Positions 17,670 to 26,644 are shown, counted from the first letter of the stretch. The stretch: DNA of 64,000 bases from Carboxylicivirga sp. (GCA_025210475.1 JAOARW010000077.1:46877-110876), one strand, 5' to 3'. Numbers and translations are program-made. Notes: generated by a model not told the origin, from the sequence alone.

Positions 17670-18047
17670 TCAATTAATCACTCTTTTGAAATCGAGGGAC
17701 TCAGATCCAAAATTCACCAATAGTCCAATCTTTTTTCTTGTTATTTTAAGATAATTTATTAGCTGGGTTAAATGAATCTCATCAAATTCTTTCACTGCTT
17801 TAATTTCAACAATAACTTCATCGAAGCATATAAAATCGGCTTTATATTTCTTTGCCAAAATATTTCCCTTGTAATTAATTTGCAATTCAACTTCTTGATT
17901 AAATGGGATTTTATTATCTCGAAACTCAATACTTAATGCCTCCTGATAAACGGCTTCCAACAAACCTGGTCCCAAAACACGGTGTACTTCCATGCATGAG
18001 CCAATAATTTTGCAACATTCATGTTTTAAGAGAAATGCTTCTTTCAT
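17670..18047 (-). CDS. GxxExxY family protein
   Basis: A 125-aa member of the GxxExxY family, small proteins common in Bacteroidota, Planctomycetota and metagenomes, whose function is not established. The name-giving motif appears as GLLEAVYQEAL, preceded by CMEVHRVLGPG, and the core ADFICFDEVIVEIKAV resembles the acidic and lysine arrangement (D..E.K) of PD-(D/E)xK nucleases. A nuclease activity is therefore possible but unproven. The gene stands alone on the minus strand and is bracketed by 47-bp direct repeats, as if carried as a small cassette. The start at 18047 is followed by a typical KEAFLLKHE N-terminus. Confidence 0.85.
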   Translation of the reverse strand: MKEAFLLKHECCKIIGSCMEVHRVLGPGLLEAVYQEALSIEFRDNKIPFNQEVELQINYKGNILAKKYKADFICFDEVIVEIKAVKEFDEIHLTQLINYLKITRKKIGLLVNFGSESLDFKRVIN

Positions 18048-18054
18048 ACTTAAT

Positions 18055-18324
18055 TATTAAACCACAAATTACTCAAATTTCACAAAACAAACTGCAACCA
18101 ATCAAACACTATATACTCATAATCAATTCCATACTATCATCTCTCACCCTCCATCCACAATAGATTATCTATTTATTTCACAAACCGTTTTCCTCAGGAA
18201 AACGAAATCTGTGTAATTTGTGCCAATTTGTGGTTCAAAAAAAGACATACAAGACGTTTAGTAAATAGACATACTTTTAACCTTATACTTTTAGTGAAAG
18301 GCTATCTCATCCTCATTTTAAAAG
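18055..18324. other. Upstream region of the GxxExxY gene with CACAAATT-type repeat words
   Basis: The first 30 bp (ACCACAAATTACTCAAATTT) resemble the inverse of the tail of the direct repeat at 18206-18235 (GTGTAATTTG, CCAATTTGTGGT). Apart from this and the second direct-repeat copy, 18055-18324 holds no gene that I can support. Confidence 0.5.
18175..18221. repeat. Direct repeat flanking the GxxExxY gene, copy 2
   Basis: A 47-bp counterpart of 17601-17647, five differences, same orientation, with the palindrome GTTTTCCTCAGGAAAAC at 18187-18203. It lies 128 bp upstream of the GxxExxY start codon. Confidence 0.8.
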
Positions 18325-19710
18325 TTAGTTTTCAAGATCAATTCCATACTTCTGAATGCGACGATACAGGGCATTCCATTCCAGGTTGAGCAACTTAGCC
18401 GCCTCTGATTTGTTGTAGTCTACTTTTTTTAATGCCCGAATGATGGTTTGTTTCTCAAGCTCTTTGAGGTCAAAAACCGTTTCATTAATATTTGTATTTG
18501 ATTCGACCTGACTGGCTGGTAAAAAGAAATGCTTGGCCTGAATGGTGCCATCCTGGCTCATGATTACGGCCCTTTCAACCATATTGCGCAATTCACGAAT
18601 ATTACCCGGGAAAGCATAATTATCCAATACAGAATAAACATCCGCATGGATTTTTTTGACACTTTTCCCTAAACGCTTGGCTATGTTTTTCATAAAATAA
18701 TCCACCAATAATGGAATATCTGAACGTCGATCGCGTAAGGGCGGAATATGAATAACAAAAGCGCCTATTCGATGGAACAGATCCAAACGAAACTCTTTTC
18801 CTGCTGTCAGTTCCTCAACACTTTTATTTGTAGCTGAGATAATGCGAATATCGTAAGCTTTACTATCCTGTGTTCCAACCTTGGTATATTTTCGATCTTC
18901 CAAAACTCTTAATAACTTCACCTGCAGCGACATTGGCATTTCACCAATCTCATCCAGAAAAAGCGTTCCTCGGTTGGCCGATTCAAACCACCCGGCTTTA
19001 TCGGCAATGGCACCGGTAAAACTGCCTTTTTTATGCCCGAAAAATTCACTCTCAAACAGGCTTTCAGGGATGGCCGACATATTAACTGCCCCAAACAATT
19101 CATTTAAACGATTGCTTAAAGCGTGAATGCCGCGTGCAATAATTTCTTTTCCCGTTCCGCTTTCGCCAATTAATAAAACGGAGGTGTCTGGTGTTTCGGC
19201 CACCAGTTTCATCTGTGTTTTAACCTGCTCCAAACCTTGGCTCTTTCCAATCAACTGAATCCCTATCTCCCGCTCCACCTCTTCTTTAAGCATCTTGTTT
19301 TTAACCACTTCATTGCTCAACTTATCCTGAAGTTTGGCAAACTTACGGGTCCGCTCAATGGATAACCACAAGGTTGACGCATCAAAAGGCTTTTTACAAT
19401 AATCCGCCGCACCGTTTCGCAAAGCACCAATGACCGTATTCATATCGGTAGAAGAACTAATCATGATCACCTCAATGTGTGGATATTCTTTCTTTACTTT
19501 CTCCAACACTTTTAGACCATCCATTTCGGGCAGTTTAAAATCAGTTATTAACAGGTCAATTTCCTTGTTTTCAATAATTCTAAATCCGGTTGACGGTGTT
19601 TCAACAGCAAAAACATTGACTTTATCTTTTAAATAAGAACGAACCACGTTACGTATAATCGGATCATCATCAATTACCAATACATTGTATGTTTTATGCT
19701 TTACAGTCAT
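18325..19710 (-). CDS. Sigma-54-dependent response regulator (NtrC family)
   Basis: A 461-aa protein with receiver (about 8-125; phospho-aspartate in DLLITDFKLPEMDG), AAA+ sigma-54 interaction domain (about 145-380) and a Fis-type helix-turn-helix at the C-terminus (NKSEAAKLLNLEWNALYRRIQKYG). Walker A is GESGTGKE and Walker B GTLFLDEIGEM. The loop that contacts sigma-54 reads GSFTGA, not the standard GAFTGA. It begins 4 bp after the stop of the upstream receiver-kinase gene, so it is the output end of the H-NOX signalling operon. Target promoters were not identified; I saw no GG-N10-GC sigma-54 site beside nearby genes. Confidence 0.9.
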   Translation of the reverse strand: MTVKHKTYNVLVIDDDPIIRNVVRSYLKDKVNVFAVETPSTGFRIIENKEIDLLITDFKLPEMDGLKVLEKVKKEYPHIEVIMISSSTDMNTVIGALRNGAADYCKKPFDASTLWLSIERTRKFAKLQDKLSNEVVKNKMLKEEVEREIGIQLIGKSQGLEQVKTQMKLVAETPDTSVLLIGESGTGKEIIARGIHALSNRLNELFGAVNMSAIPESLFESEFFGHKKGSFTGAIADKAGWFESANRGTLFLDEIGEMPMSLQVKLLRVLEDRKYTKVGTQDSKAYDIRIISATNKSVEELTAGKEFRLDLFHRIGAFVIHIPPLRDRRSDIPLLVDYFMKNIAKRLGKSVKKIHADVYSVLDNYAFPGNIRELRNMVERAVIMSQDGTIQAKHFFLPASQVESNTNINETVFDLKELEKQTIIRALKKVDYNKSEAAKLLNLEWNALYRRIQKYGIDLEN

Positions 19711-19714
19711 TGCA

Positions 19715-20812
19715 TCACAATTTTGTTGGGTTAGAGAATATTATTGAAATTGAGGTTCCTTTACCCGGTTCACTGGCATAAGCCATCTCGGCCTTGTTAA
19801 GGAGGGTAAAGTCCCGAACGATTTGCAAACCAAGGCCTGTTCCGGCTTCCTGATTGGTGCCATAGCTGGTAAAGCTTTCTTTTTTATTGAAAAGTCGATC
19901 CTGCGTCTGCTGATCCATTCCTACTCCACTATCAGCAATCATCAGTTTGCAATAACCATTTTCTTTCAACACACTAATTTCGACTGCTTTTTCTGGTTCG
20001 CTGAATTTAATTGCATTAGAATACAAATTCCGGATAATGGTTTTAACACTTGTGGCATCCGCCATTACATTGCAATCGTCTGCAAAACAACATTTGGTCT
20101 GAATTCTTTTTTGTGTCGCGGTTGCTTGCATCAGTTGCGCCGTCTCTTCAACCAATGTTTTTAAATCAACCAATTCAAAATCAGGCGAAATACTTCCGCT
20201 TTGATAACGGGTCCAGGTCAATAGGTTATTTAATAAGTCATTGGTTTGGCTGCTCGTTTTTTCCAATTGATCAATAATCTCATCAAAATCAGGAGTGCCC
20301 GGTTCGATGTGCTTGTCCTTTATAGCCGAAACAATAAACATGATATTGGCAAAGGGTGTTTTAATATCGTGCGCTATAATCGAATAAAGACGATCGCGGG
20401 TCGCATTCAATGCTTTTATCTCTATTTTACTGCGATATAAATCAATCTGACTTTTAACCCTGGCCAATAGTTCTTCCTTCTGAAAAGGTTTGGTCACATA
20501 ATCAGCTCCACCGGCTTCAAAGGCTTTTACAATATCTTCAGTCTGATTTCTGGCCGTTAAAAAAATAATCGGAATGTCACTCCATTGCTGATTTTTACGG
20601 ATTTGCCGGCACACTTCAATGCCATCCATTTCCGGCATCATGATGTCCAGCAAAATTAAATCAGGTAATTGAATCTCAATTTGCTTCAGTGCATCCCTGC
20701 CACTTTGTGCCAACCCAATTCGATATCCATGTTCCTGAAGAATTTCAGTCGTCACCTGAAGATTGAGAATGTTATCATCAACAATAAGAATATTGGGAGG
20801 TTTAGTTTCCAT
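19715..20812 (-). CDS. Response regulator-histidine kinase fusion
   Basis: A cytoplasmic protein of about 365 aa in the reversed order receiver-kinase. The N-terminal receiver (about 8-125) has ILIVDDN, the phospho-acceptor in DLILLDIMMPEMDG and the lysine in DYVTKPFQ. After a short helix comes the dimerisation and phospho-acceptor domain with histidine in IIAHDIKTP, then the HATPase domain with the N box (NLYSNAIKFS) and G boxes (ADSGVGM, GTGLGLQIV). The open frame extends three codons to a TTG at 20821; I choose the ATG at 20812. Position between the hybrid kinase and the sigma-54 activator suggests it relays phosphate between them. Confidence 0.87.
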   Translation of the reverse strand: METKPPNILIVDDNILNLQVTTEILQEHGYRIGLAQSGRDALKQIEIQLPDLILLDIMMPEMDGIEVCRQIRKNQQWSDIPIIFLTARNQTEDIVKAFEAGGADYVTKPFQKEELLARVKSQIDLYRSKIEIKALNATRDRLYSIIAHDIKTPFANIMFIVSAIKDKHIEPGTPDFDEIIDQLEKTSSQTNDLLNNLLTWTRYQSGSISPDFELVDLKTLVEETAQLMQATATQKRIQTKCCFADDCNVMADATSVKTIIRNLYSNAIKFSEPEKAVEISVLKENGYCKLMIADSGVGMDQQTQDRLFNKKESFTSYGTNQEAGTGLGLQIVRDFTLLNKAEMAYASEPGKGTSISIIFSNPTKL

Positions 20813-20823
20813 AGTATGCAACT

Positions 20824-23433
20824 TTAGGTATTGGCTTTTAATTCTTCTATTATCTCCGGGAACTTTTGCATCTGTCGATTAATATTATCCAGATCTATCA
20901 GCTCGATGAATTCATTTAGTTTTGCAGCATAGTTACTTAAGATAGGCACATTAACCGAATGGGCATACTCCTGCAATTGCATAGCAAACAGCTTAATCTC
21001 ATATAAAATCAGGTAACCATTATTCTTCTCCCATTGTAGTAGAAAAACCGTTTCCAAATGCTCAACTATTGTTGGCAATTGCTTTTTCATTGTGGCATCG
21101 ATCTTCAAACTTACATCTGCCTTAGCATCTCTAGATTTTAGTAATTTATTTAATATCCGGATCAAGCGCTTTCGATCAAGTGGTTTTGGCAAATAACTAT
21201 CAAATGTATGATGGCACGAGAAACCGCCGTTGTTTACTTCTGAGGCTGAATAAGCTACAATTTTAGATTTGGGTTGAAGCTTTCTGATTTTATGTGCCAG
21301 CTCAGTTCCATTTATATCGGGCAGTTTGATATCAATAAACATCAAATCAAACTTATGCTGTTGACAAATCCGTTGTGCCTCTGCTCCATTGCTGACACTC
21401 TGAACCCTTATGTTTTTTTTCGGTAAAAATTCCTTAAGAATCTTCGTATTATCAAGGGTATCATCAACTATCAGAATAATCGCCGGCTCAAAATCATTTA
21501 GTTTCGGTAGTTGCTGATTATCATTATTATTAGTCAACACCTCATCACTGGTTTCAACATTGGGAATCGTTACTGTAAATTCTGAACCAATCCCAACTTT
21601 GCTTTTAACAGTGATAGCTCCTCCCATATTCTCAATAAGCTTTTGCGAAATGGTTAACCCTAAACCCGTACCTCCATATTGACGATCGGCCTGTCCATAT
21701 TGCTGCCGGAATGATTCGAAAATAACTTTAGTTTGCGAGGGCGAAATTCCGATGCCGGTATCCCTTACTTTAATAATAACAGTTCCCTTATTAGCCGAAC
21801 TTTTTACAAAATTTGCTTTGACTAATACACCTCCTTCGTGGGTAAATTTTATCGCATTGGCGATTAAATTAAAACACACTTGCTTGATACGGTGCTCATC
21901 TATGATGATTGATTGAGGAATATGATCCGGAAACTTAAAGTGAAGATATATTTTCTTTTTATCGGCATTGGCCATAAACAACTGAACTGTTTCCTCAATG
22001 GTATTAATCAGATTTATAGCACTGTAGTTTAATTCAATTTTTCCGGCCTCCAGTTTCGAAAAGTCAAGAATATCATTTAACAGTGAAAGAAGTAATTGAC
22101 CGCTTTTCACCACCGATTTTATCATTTCACGATCTTTGGGTTTCTCCAATTTTAATGAAAGTGCTTCACTAAAACCCAAAATTGCATTCATGGGCGTTCG
22201 TATTTCGTGACTCACATTCGCCAAAAACTCCGATTTAGCATTATTGGCCTTATTGGCTTTATCCCGCTCTTCCTTAATGGAGTTTTCCATATACTCGCGC
22301 TCAAAAGTTGCCGATACCATACCGGATATGGTTCTCAATAGCTCAATGTGAGTCTTGGTCCATTTACGTATCGTAACAGTATCAACAAAACCAATAAATC
22401 CAATGGGTTTGTTTTTAATTGTGAGCGGATAAACAATTATTGACTTAACTGAAAGCTGATTTAATATGGGTTGTAAATCCCTGGGTAATGACGTAATGTT
22501 TTCGGCATAGATGCGGCCATGGGCTTTTAACAGCTTCTTCCAGGAAGGGAAATTCTGATAATCAACGTTCTGCAGATTTTCCTTTTCGGGTCTGACACCA
22601 ACTTGTATCCATTCAAAAGTATTGCTGGTTAAAGCGCCTCCATCCAGATCTTCGAAAATATACACACGGCTTACCCGAGCATGTTTGCCAACTTTCTCAA
22701 TAACATTATTAATCCGATTCTCGAATGGCTTTAAAGTATTTAATTCGAGTGCAATCTCAGAAGTAAGTTCCTGCTCTTTTATATTTTGCTCAAGAAAATA
22801 GGTTTGCCGGGCCAAAAGTTTTTGAGTATTCTTTTGTTCCGTTATATCGCGGGCTACAATAATCACTTCTTTAAAATGACAATCTTTATTCGAGCTTAGC
22901 GACTGATTATTTTTCAGGATACACTTTTTTTTATCACAACCCGGACAGTTTTCGGTGTAGAATTGAATATTAACGCCCAACCACACCACCTCATCTTCTT
23001 TGGTTAAGGCAGGAATCTCAACGTAACTAAGGCAATTTTTTCGGGTAATTTGCTTCTCATAAAACAGCTTGCCTTTGTTTTTAAAATGGTTGGGTAAAAA
23101 ATTAAAAAGTGTTTTGCCAACTACCTCATGTCCCTGATATCCCAATATGGTTTCTACAATGGGATTGACGTAACTAATTGTTCCTAAAAGGTCGGTTTTA
23201 CAAATAATATCGTTGATATTCTCAACCAACGATTTGTATTCCAATTCCCTGCGAAAAAGAGTATTGCTCTTCTCTTCGAGAATGGTTTTTAGTTTACCAT
23301 TAACCTCCTTTAATTGTGTGTTGCTCTCGTAAAGGGCCAGAGATTTTTCTTCAAGCAATTTCTCGGCCTGCTCACGGGCATTTATTTCCCGCATTAGTTT
23401 TCTTTCCAGCAACTTAAGATCGCTTGCAGACAT
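20824..23433 (-). CDS. Hybrid sensor histidine kinase, H-NOX partner
   Basis: An 869-aa cytoplasmic hybrid kinase without membrane segments: coiled coil (about 5-60), PAS (about 62-200), GAF (about 225-378), kinase core with His409 in SHEIRTPMNA, HATPase (about 500-640), a receiver (about 655-775, aspartate in FDLMFIDIKLP) and a C-terminal helical bundle (about 790-869) shaped like a phosphotransfer domain but lacking the usual HxxKG histidine motif. The PAS contains a cysteine cluster, C163, C166, C171, C185 with H186. The start ATG shares one base with the H-NOX stop (TAATG), so both are coupled. By analogy with H-NOX/HnoK pairs, H-NOX probably controls this kinase. Confidence 0.88.
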   Translation of the reverse strand: MSASDLKLLERKLMREINAREQAEKLLEEKSLALYESNTQLKEVNGKLKTILEEKSNTLFRRELEYKSLVENINDIICKTDLLGTISYVNPIVETILGYQGHEVVGKTLFNFLPNHFKNKGKLFYEKQITRKNCLSYVEIPALTKEDEVVWLGVNIQFYTENCPGCDKKKCILKNNQSLSSNKDCHFKEVIIVARDITEQKNTQKLLARQTYFLEQNIKEQELTSEIALELNTLKPFENRINNVIEKVGKHARVSRVYIFEDLDGGALTSNTFEWIQVGVRPEKENLQNVDYQNFPSWKKLLKAHGRIYAENITSLPRDLQPILNQLSVKSIIVYPLTIKNKPIGFIGFVDTVTIRKWTKTHIELLRTISGMVSATFEREYMENSIKEERDKANKANNAKSEFLANVSHEIRTPMNAILGFSEALSLKLEKPKDREMIKSVVKSGQLLLSLLNDILDFSKLEAGKIELNYSAINLINTIEETVQLFMANADKKKIYLHFKFPDHIPQSIIIDEHRIKQVCFNLIANAIKFTHEGGVLVKANFVKSSANKGTVIIKVRDTGIGISPSQTKVIFESFRQQYGQADRQYGGTGLGLTISQKLIENMGGAITVKSKVGIGSEFTVTIPNVETSDEVLTNNNDNQQLPKLNDFEPAIILIVDDTLDNTKILKEFLPKKNIRVQSVSNGAEAQRICQQHKFDLMFIDIKLPDINGTELAHKIRKLQPKSKIVAYSASEVNNGGFSCHHTFDSYLPKPLDRKRLIRILNKLLKSRDAKADVSLKIDATMKKQLPTIVEHLETVFLLQWEKNNGYLILYEIKLFAMQLQEYAHSVNVPILSNYAAKLNEFIELIDLDNINRQMQKFPEIIEELKANT

Positions 23434-23969
23434 TAAAGTCGTTTTATTTTAAACATCAGTTCGCTGCCATCCTCTTTTACAAACACTTCCTGCATGGTAT
23501 ATTTTTCGCCAAAATGATTCATACAACCATTGATCAATCCTTTTGCCAAATCGCCAAGTTTTCGACTGGAGGTATAGTACATGGTTAATTCATTTCCGCT
23601 TATTGAAGTAGTGATCTGTGGTAACTCTGCATCGGGGTAAAGCTTATTCACTTCAATATGGATTTTCTGCGGGACTCGTTCCAGAAAAGTAAATCCATCG
23701 TTAACGTGCTTGAACATCTCAGGGTATTTTTTCAGAAATACTTTAAAAAGATAATCCCCAAATTCAAACAATAGCTTGTTAGGCGAAATTTTGGTGTTTT
23801 TACTCAGCTGTGTTAACAAACTTACCATTTCACGAAACTCGTATGTACCCACCGAAGTATAAGCTCCATTATGAGGAATATTAGAATCAATGATGATACG
23901 ATCGACCATCTCATAGCCCCAGTTTTCTTCCACCATATTCAGAAATTCACAAAATACCGTTCCCTTCAT
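23433..23969 (-). CDS. Heme-binding H-NOX sensor protein
   Basis: A 178-aa stand-alone H-NOX (heme nitric oxide/oxygen binding) protein. It starts with the family sequence MKGTVFCEFL and contains FGDYLFKVFLKKYP. The proximal heme ligand is His104 in KIHIEVNKLYPDAELP, Pro117 matches the heme-bending proline, and the propionate-binding YxSxR motif is Tyr132-Ser134-Arg136. The position of the distal-pocket tyrosine that allows oxygen binding in the Thermoanaerobacter protein (Tyr140) is Leu141 here, which predicts a nitric-oxide-selective sensor. It is the first gene of a four-gene signalling operon. The 358-bp region upstream, shared with the divergent GH92 gene, shows no standard promoter. Confidence 0.93.
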   Translation of the reverse strand: MKGTVFCEFLNMVEENWGYEMVDRIIIDSNIPHNGAYTSVGTYEFREMVSLLTQLSKNTKISPNKLLFEFGDYLFKVFLKKYPEMFKHVNDGFTFLERVPQKIHIEVNKLYPDAELPQITTSISGNELTMYYTSSRKLGDLAKGLINGCMNHFGEKYTMQEVFVKEDGSELMFKIKRL

Positions 23970-24327
23970 CTGTATTATTCTTTTAAGCCTAGTTCCACAT
24001 TAAATCTCACCTCAAACACCTACCACAAACATTGTTAAGAACTTAAGATACTAATTTTTAAATTCAATTTGCTAATCGTTGTCAATAATCCCGCTAAAAA
24101 TTATTGACGCCAAAAGAAATTAAAGCTACTCTCGAATAGGATTGTTTCAGTTTCACATACCAATGACTTAAAAATCCATGTTCAAATACAAATAGCAGCA
24201 TTTCTTTCGGTGGATAAATGTTTTTACTCTGGTTGCATTTGTTCTTTTAATTCAGAATTAAGAATTTGAAGTTGTATGTCAGCTAAAAAGCCATGTTATT
24301 TGTATTATAAATGAGAATTAGATTGCT
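23970..24327. other. Divergent intergenic region between the H-NOX operon and the GH92 gene
   Basis: This 358-bp AT-rich region must contain promoters for both directions. I found neither a TAnnTTTG element at a sensible distance nor a GG-N10-GC sigma-54 site, and no reading frame or strong repeat. Regulation here may use a different sigma factor or an activator. Confidence 0.4.
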
Positions 24328-26637
24328 ATGAAGAGACGAATTAGAAAAAGCTTATTATTCATTTCAACCTTGGCTGTTGTGTTTGCATGTAATAAACCAT
24401 GCACAACAAATAGCTTAAAGGTTGATGATCCGGTAGATTATGTAAACATCCTGATGGGTACTGACTCTGAGTATGCTTTATCAAACGGAAATACATATCC
24501 GGCAATTGCCACTCCTTGGGGCATGAACTTTTGGACACCTCAAACCAACAAAATGGGGGATGGTTGGACTTACCAGTACGATGCCAAAAAGATTAAGGGC
24601 ATCAAACAAACACACCAGCCAAGTCCATGGATTAACGACTATGCTGCCTTTAGCCTGATGGCCGTTACCGGTGAATTAAAATTTAAAGAAGAAGAACGCG
24701 AGAGCTGGTTTTCGCACAAGGCAGAGACTGCCAGCCCACATTACTACCAGGTTTACCTGGCCGACTACGATGTGGATGTGGAAGTAACTCCAACCGAACG
24801 TGCCGCGCAATTCCGATTTACTTTCCCCGAAAATGAATCAAGCTATGTTTTGGTTGATGGTTACCACAAGGGTTCATTTGTTAAAATCATTCCTGAAGAA
24901 CGTAAAGTAATTGGCTATTGCCGTAATAACAATGGTGGTGTTCCTGATAATTTTCACAACTATTTTGTAGTTGTCTTCGATAAGGATTTTGATGCTGTTC
25001 AAACCTGGAACGAAGGTGAGCTGTCAAAAGCTAAAGAAGAAGAAGGATACCATGTTGGAGCAGTTCTGAAATTTAAAACTGAAAGAGGCGAAAAGGTTCA
25101 CGCCAAAGTTGCTTCATCGTTTATCAGTCACGAGCAAGCCCAGCTTAATCTGGATCGTGAAATTGGTAACGATACCTTCGACCAGACAAAAGAAAAAGCA
25201 TACACAGCCTGGCGCACTGAGCTGGATAAATTAAAAGTTGAAGGTGGCACAATTGACCAGCAGCGTATTTTCTATTCAACTTTGTACCGTGTATTGTTAT
25301 TCCCACGCAAATTTTACGAATACGATCAGGACAATAAGGTAGTACACTATAGCCCATATAATGGGGAGGTATTACCAGGATATATGTTTACCGACAATGG
25401 CTTCTGGGATACATTCCGTGCCGTTTTCCCATTCTTTACAATCATGTATCCGGAACTGAATAACCAGATTATGGAAGGATTGGTGAACACCTACAAAGAA
25501 AGTGGCTGGCTTCCTGAATGGGCAAGTCCGGGTCATCGCGGTTGTATGATCGGTACTAACTCAGCAGTAAACATTGCCGATGCCTACCTAAAAGGGATGC
25601 GCGATTACGATATAGAAACACTTTATGAAGCAATCATTAAGAATACTAATGATTACAACAAAGATGTTACATCAGTTGGTCGATACGGTGCTTCGTATTA
25701 CAATGAACTAGGTTACGTTCCTTTTGATGTTGGTATTCGCGAAAATGCTGCAAGAACTCTTGAGTATGCCTTTGCCGATTATAACATTTATAAATTGGCC
25801 AAAGCTTTGGGTAAACCTCAGGCAGAAATTGATTTATTTGCCAAGAGAGCGCAAAACTACCGCAACCTGTTTTGCCCTGATAATAAACTGATGAGGGGTA
25901 AAAATGAAGATGGTACTTTCCAGGAACCATTCAGTGAATTTAAATGGGGAGGCGCCTTTACTGAAGGTAACAGCTGGCATTATACCTGGTCGGTATTTCA
26001 CGACATTGAAGGCTTGAAACAATTAATGGGCGGTAACGAAGAGTTTATCGGAATGCTTGATAAAGTATTCGAATTACCACCGGTTTTTGATGAATCGTAT
26101 TACGGGCATGTTATTCACGAAATTCGTGAAATGCAGATTATGAATATGGGACAATATGCCCATGGTAATCAGCCAATCCAGCACATGACTTACCTTTACA
26201 ATTATGCCGGTCAGCCATGGAAATCGCAATACTGGGTTCGAAAAGTAATGGACAAGCTTTACACTCCAAACCCTGATGGTTATTGTGGCGATGAAGATAA
26301 CGGACAAACATCAGCCTGGTACGTATTTAGCTCGATGGGCTTCTATCCGGTATGTCCTGGTCAGGATATGTATGTTTTCGGAAGCCCGGTATTCGACAAG
26401 GTTACTGTTAGTTTACCAAACGGTAACAAGTTAAATATTACCAGTCAAAATAATGGTAAAGAGAATGTATACATTCAAAACCTGACGTTTAATGGCCAGG
26501 AGATGAACCAGAATTTCATCAACCACACAGACCTGTTAAAAGGTGGTGAACTACATTTTGATATGGGTAACACTCCGAATAAGAAAAGAGGAACCGGCAA
26601 AGAAAGCTATCCGCCTTCGATGAGCACTGAAAAATAA
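24328..26637 (+). CDS. GH92 family glycosidase lipoprotein with Gln at the catalytic-acid position
   Basis: A 769-aa lipoprotein (lipobox Cys21 in VVFACN) of glycoside hydrolase family 92, calcium-dependent inverting alpha-mannosidases. The N-terminal beta-sandwich (about 30-270) is followed by the alpha/alpha barrel. Conserved features are GHRGCMIG, GNSWHYTW, the catalytic-base pair Asp655 and Asp657 in GDEDNGQTSAWY, and FSSMGFYPVCPG. The usual HGNEP motif, whose Glu is the general acid, reads HGNQP with Gln615. In a characterised GH92 enzyme that removes mannose from mannose-1-phosphate diesters, the acid is likewise Gln, so this protein may cleave Man-1-phosphodiesters, not alpha-mannosides. 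It is transcribed alone and ends at a strong terminator. Confidence 0.9.
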   Translation: MKRRIRKSLLFISTLAVVFACNKPCTTNSLKVDDPVDYVNILMGTDSEYALSNGNTYPAIATPWGMNFWTPQTNKMGDGWTYQYDAKKIKGIKQTHQPSPWINDYAAFSLMAVTGELKFKEEERESWFSHKAETASPHYYQVYLADYDVDVEVTPTERAAQFRFTFPENESSYVLVDGYHKGSFVKIIPEERKVIGYCRNNNGGVPDNFHNYFVVVFDKDFDAVQTWNEGELSKAKEEEGYHVGAVLKFKTERGEKVHAKVASSFISHEQAQLNLDREIGNDTFDQTKEKAYTAWRTELDKLKVEGGTIDQQRIFYSTLYRVLLFPRKFYEYDQDNKVVHYSPYNGEVLPGYMFTDNGFWDTFRAVFPFFTIMYPELNNQIMEGLVNTYKESGWLPEWASPGHRGCMIGTNSAVNIADAYLKGMRDYDIETLYEAIIKNTNDYNKDVTSVGRYGASYYNELGYVPFDVGIRENAARTLEYAFADYNIYKLAKALGKPQAEIDLFAKRAQNYRNLFCPDNKLMRGKNEDGTFQEPFSEFKWGGAFTEGNSWHYTWSVFHDIEGLKQLMGGNEEFIGMLDKVFELPPVFDESYYGHVIHEIREMQIMNMGQYAHGNQPIQHMTYLYNYAGQPWKSQYWVRKVMDKLYTPNPDGYCGDEDNGQTSAWYVFSSMGFYPVCPGQDMYVFGSPVFDKVTVSLPNGNKLNITSQNNGKENVYIQNLTFNGQEMNQNFINHTDLLKGGELHFDMGNTPNKKRGTGKESYPPSMSTEK

Positions 26638-26644
26638 TAGTTAT

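Noticed and set aside
20813..20821. TTG start for the receiver-kinase fusion at 20821
   Set aside because: An ATG three codons later gives the normal receiver N-terminus. Similar TTG starts were rejected at 1959, 31312 and 31401.
23970..24327. Sigma-54 promoter for the H-NOX operon or GH92 gene
   Set aside because: No GG-N10-GC arrangement close to TGGCAC-N5-TTGC was found on either strand.
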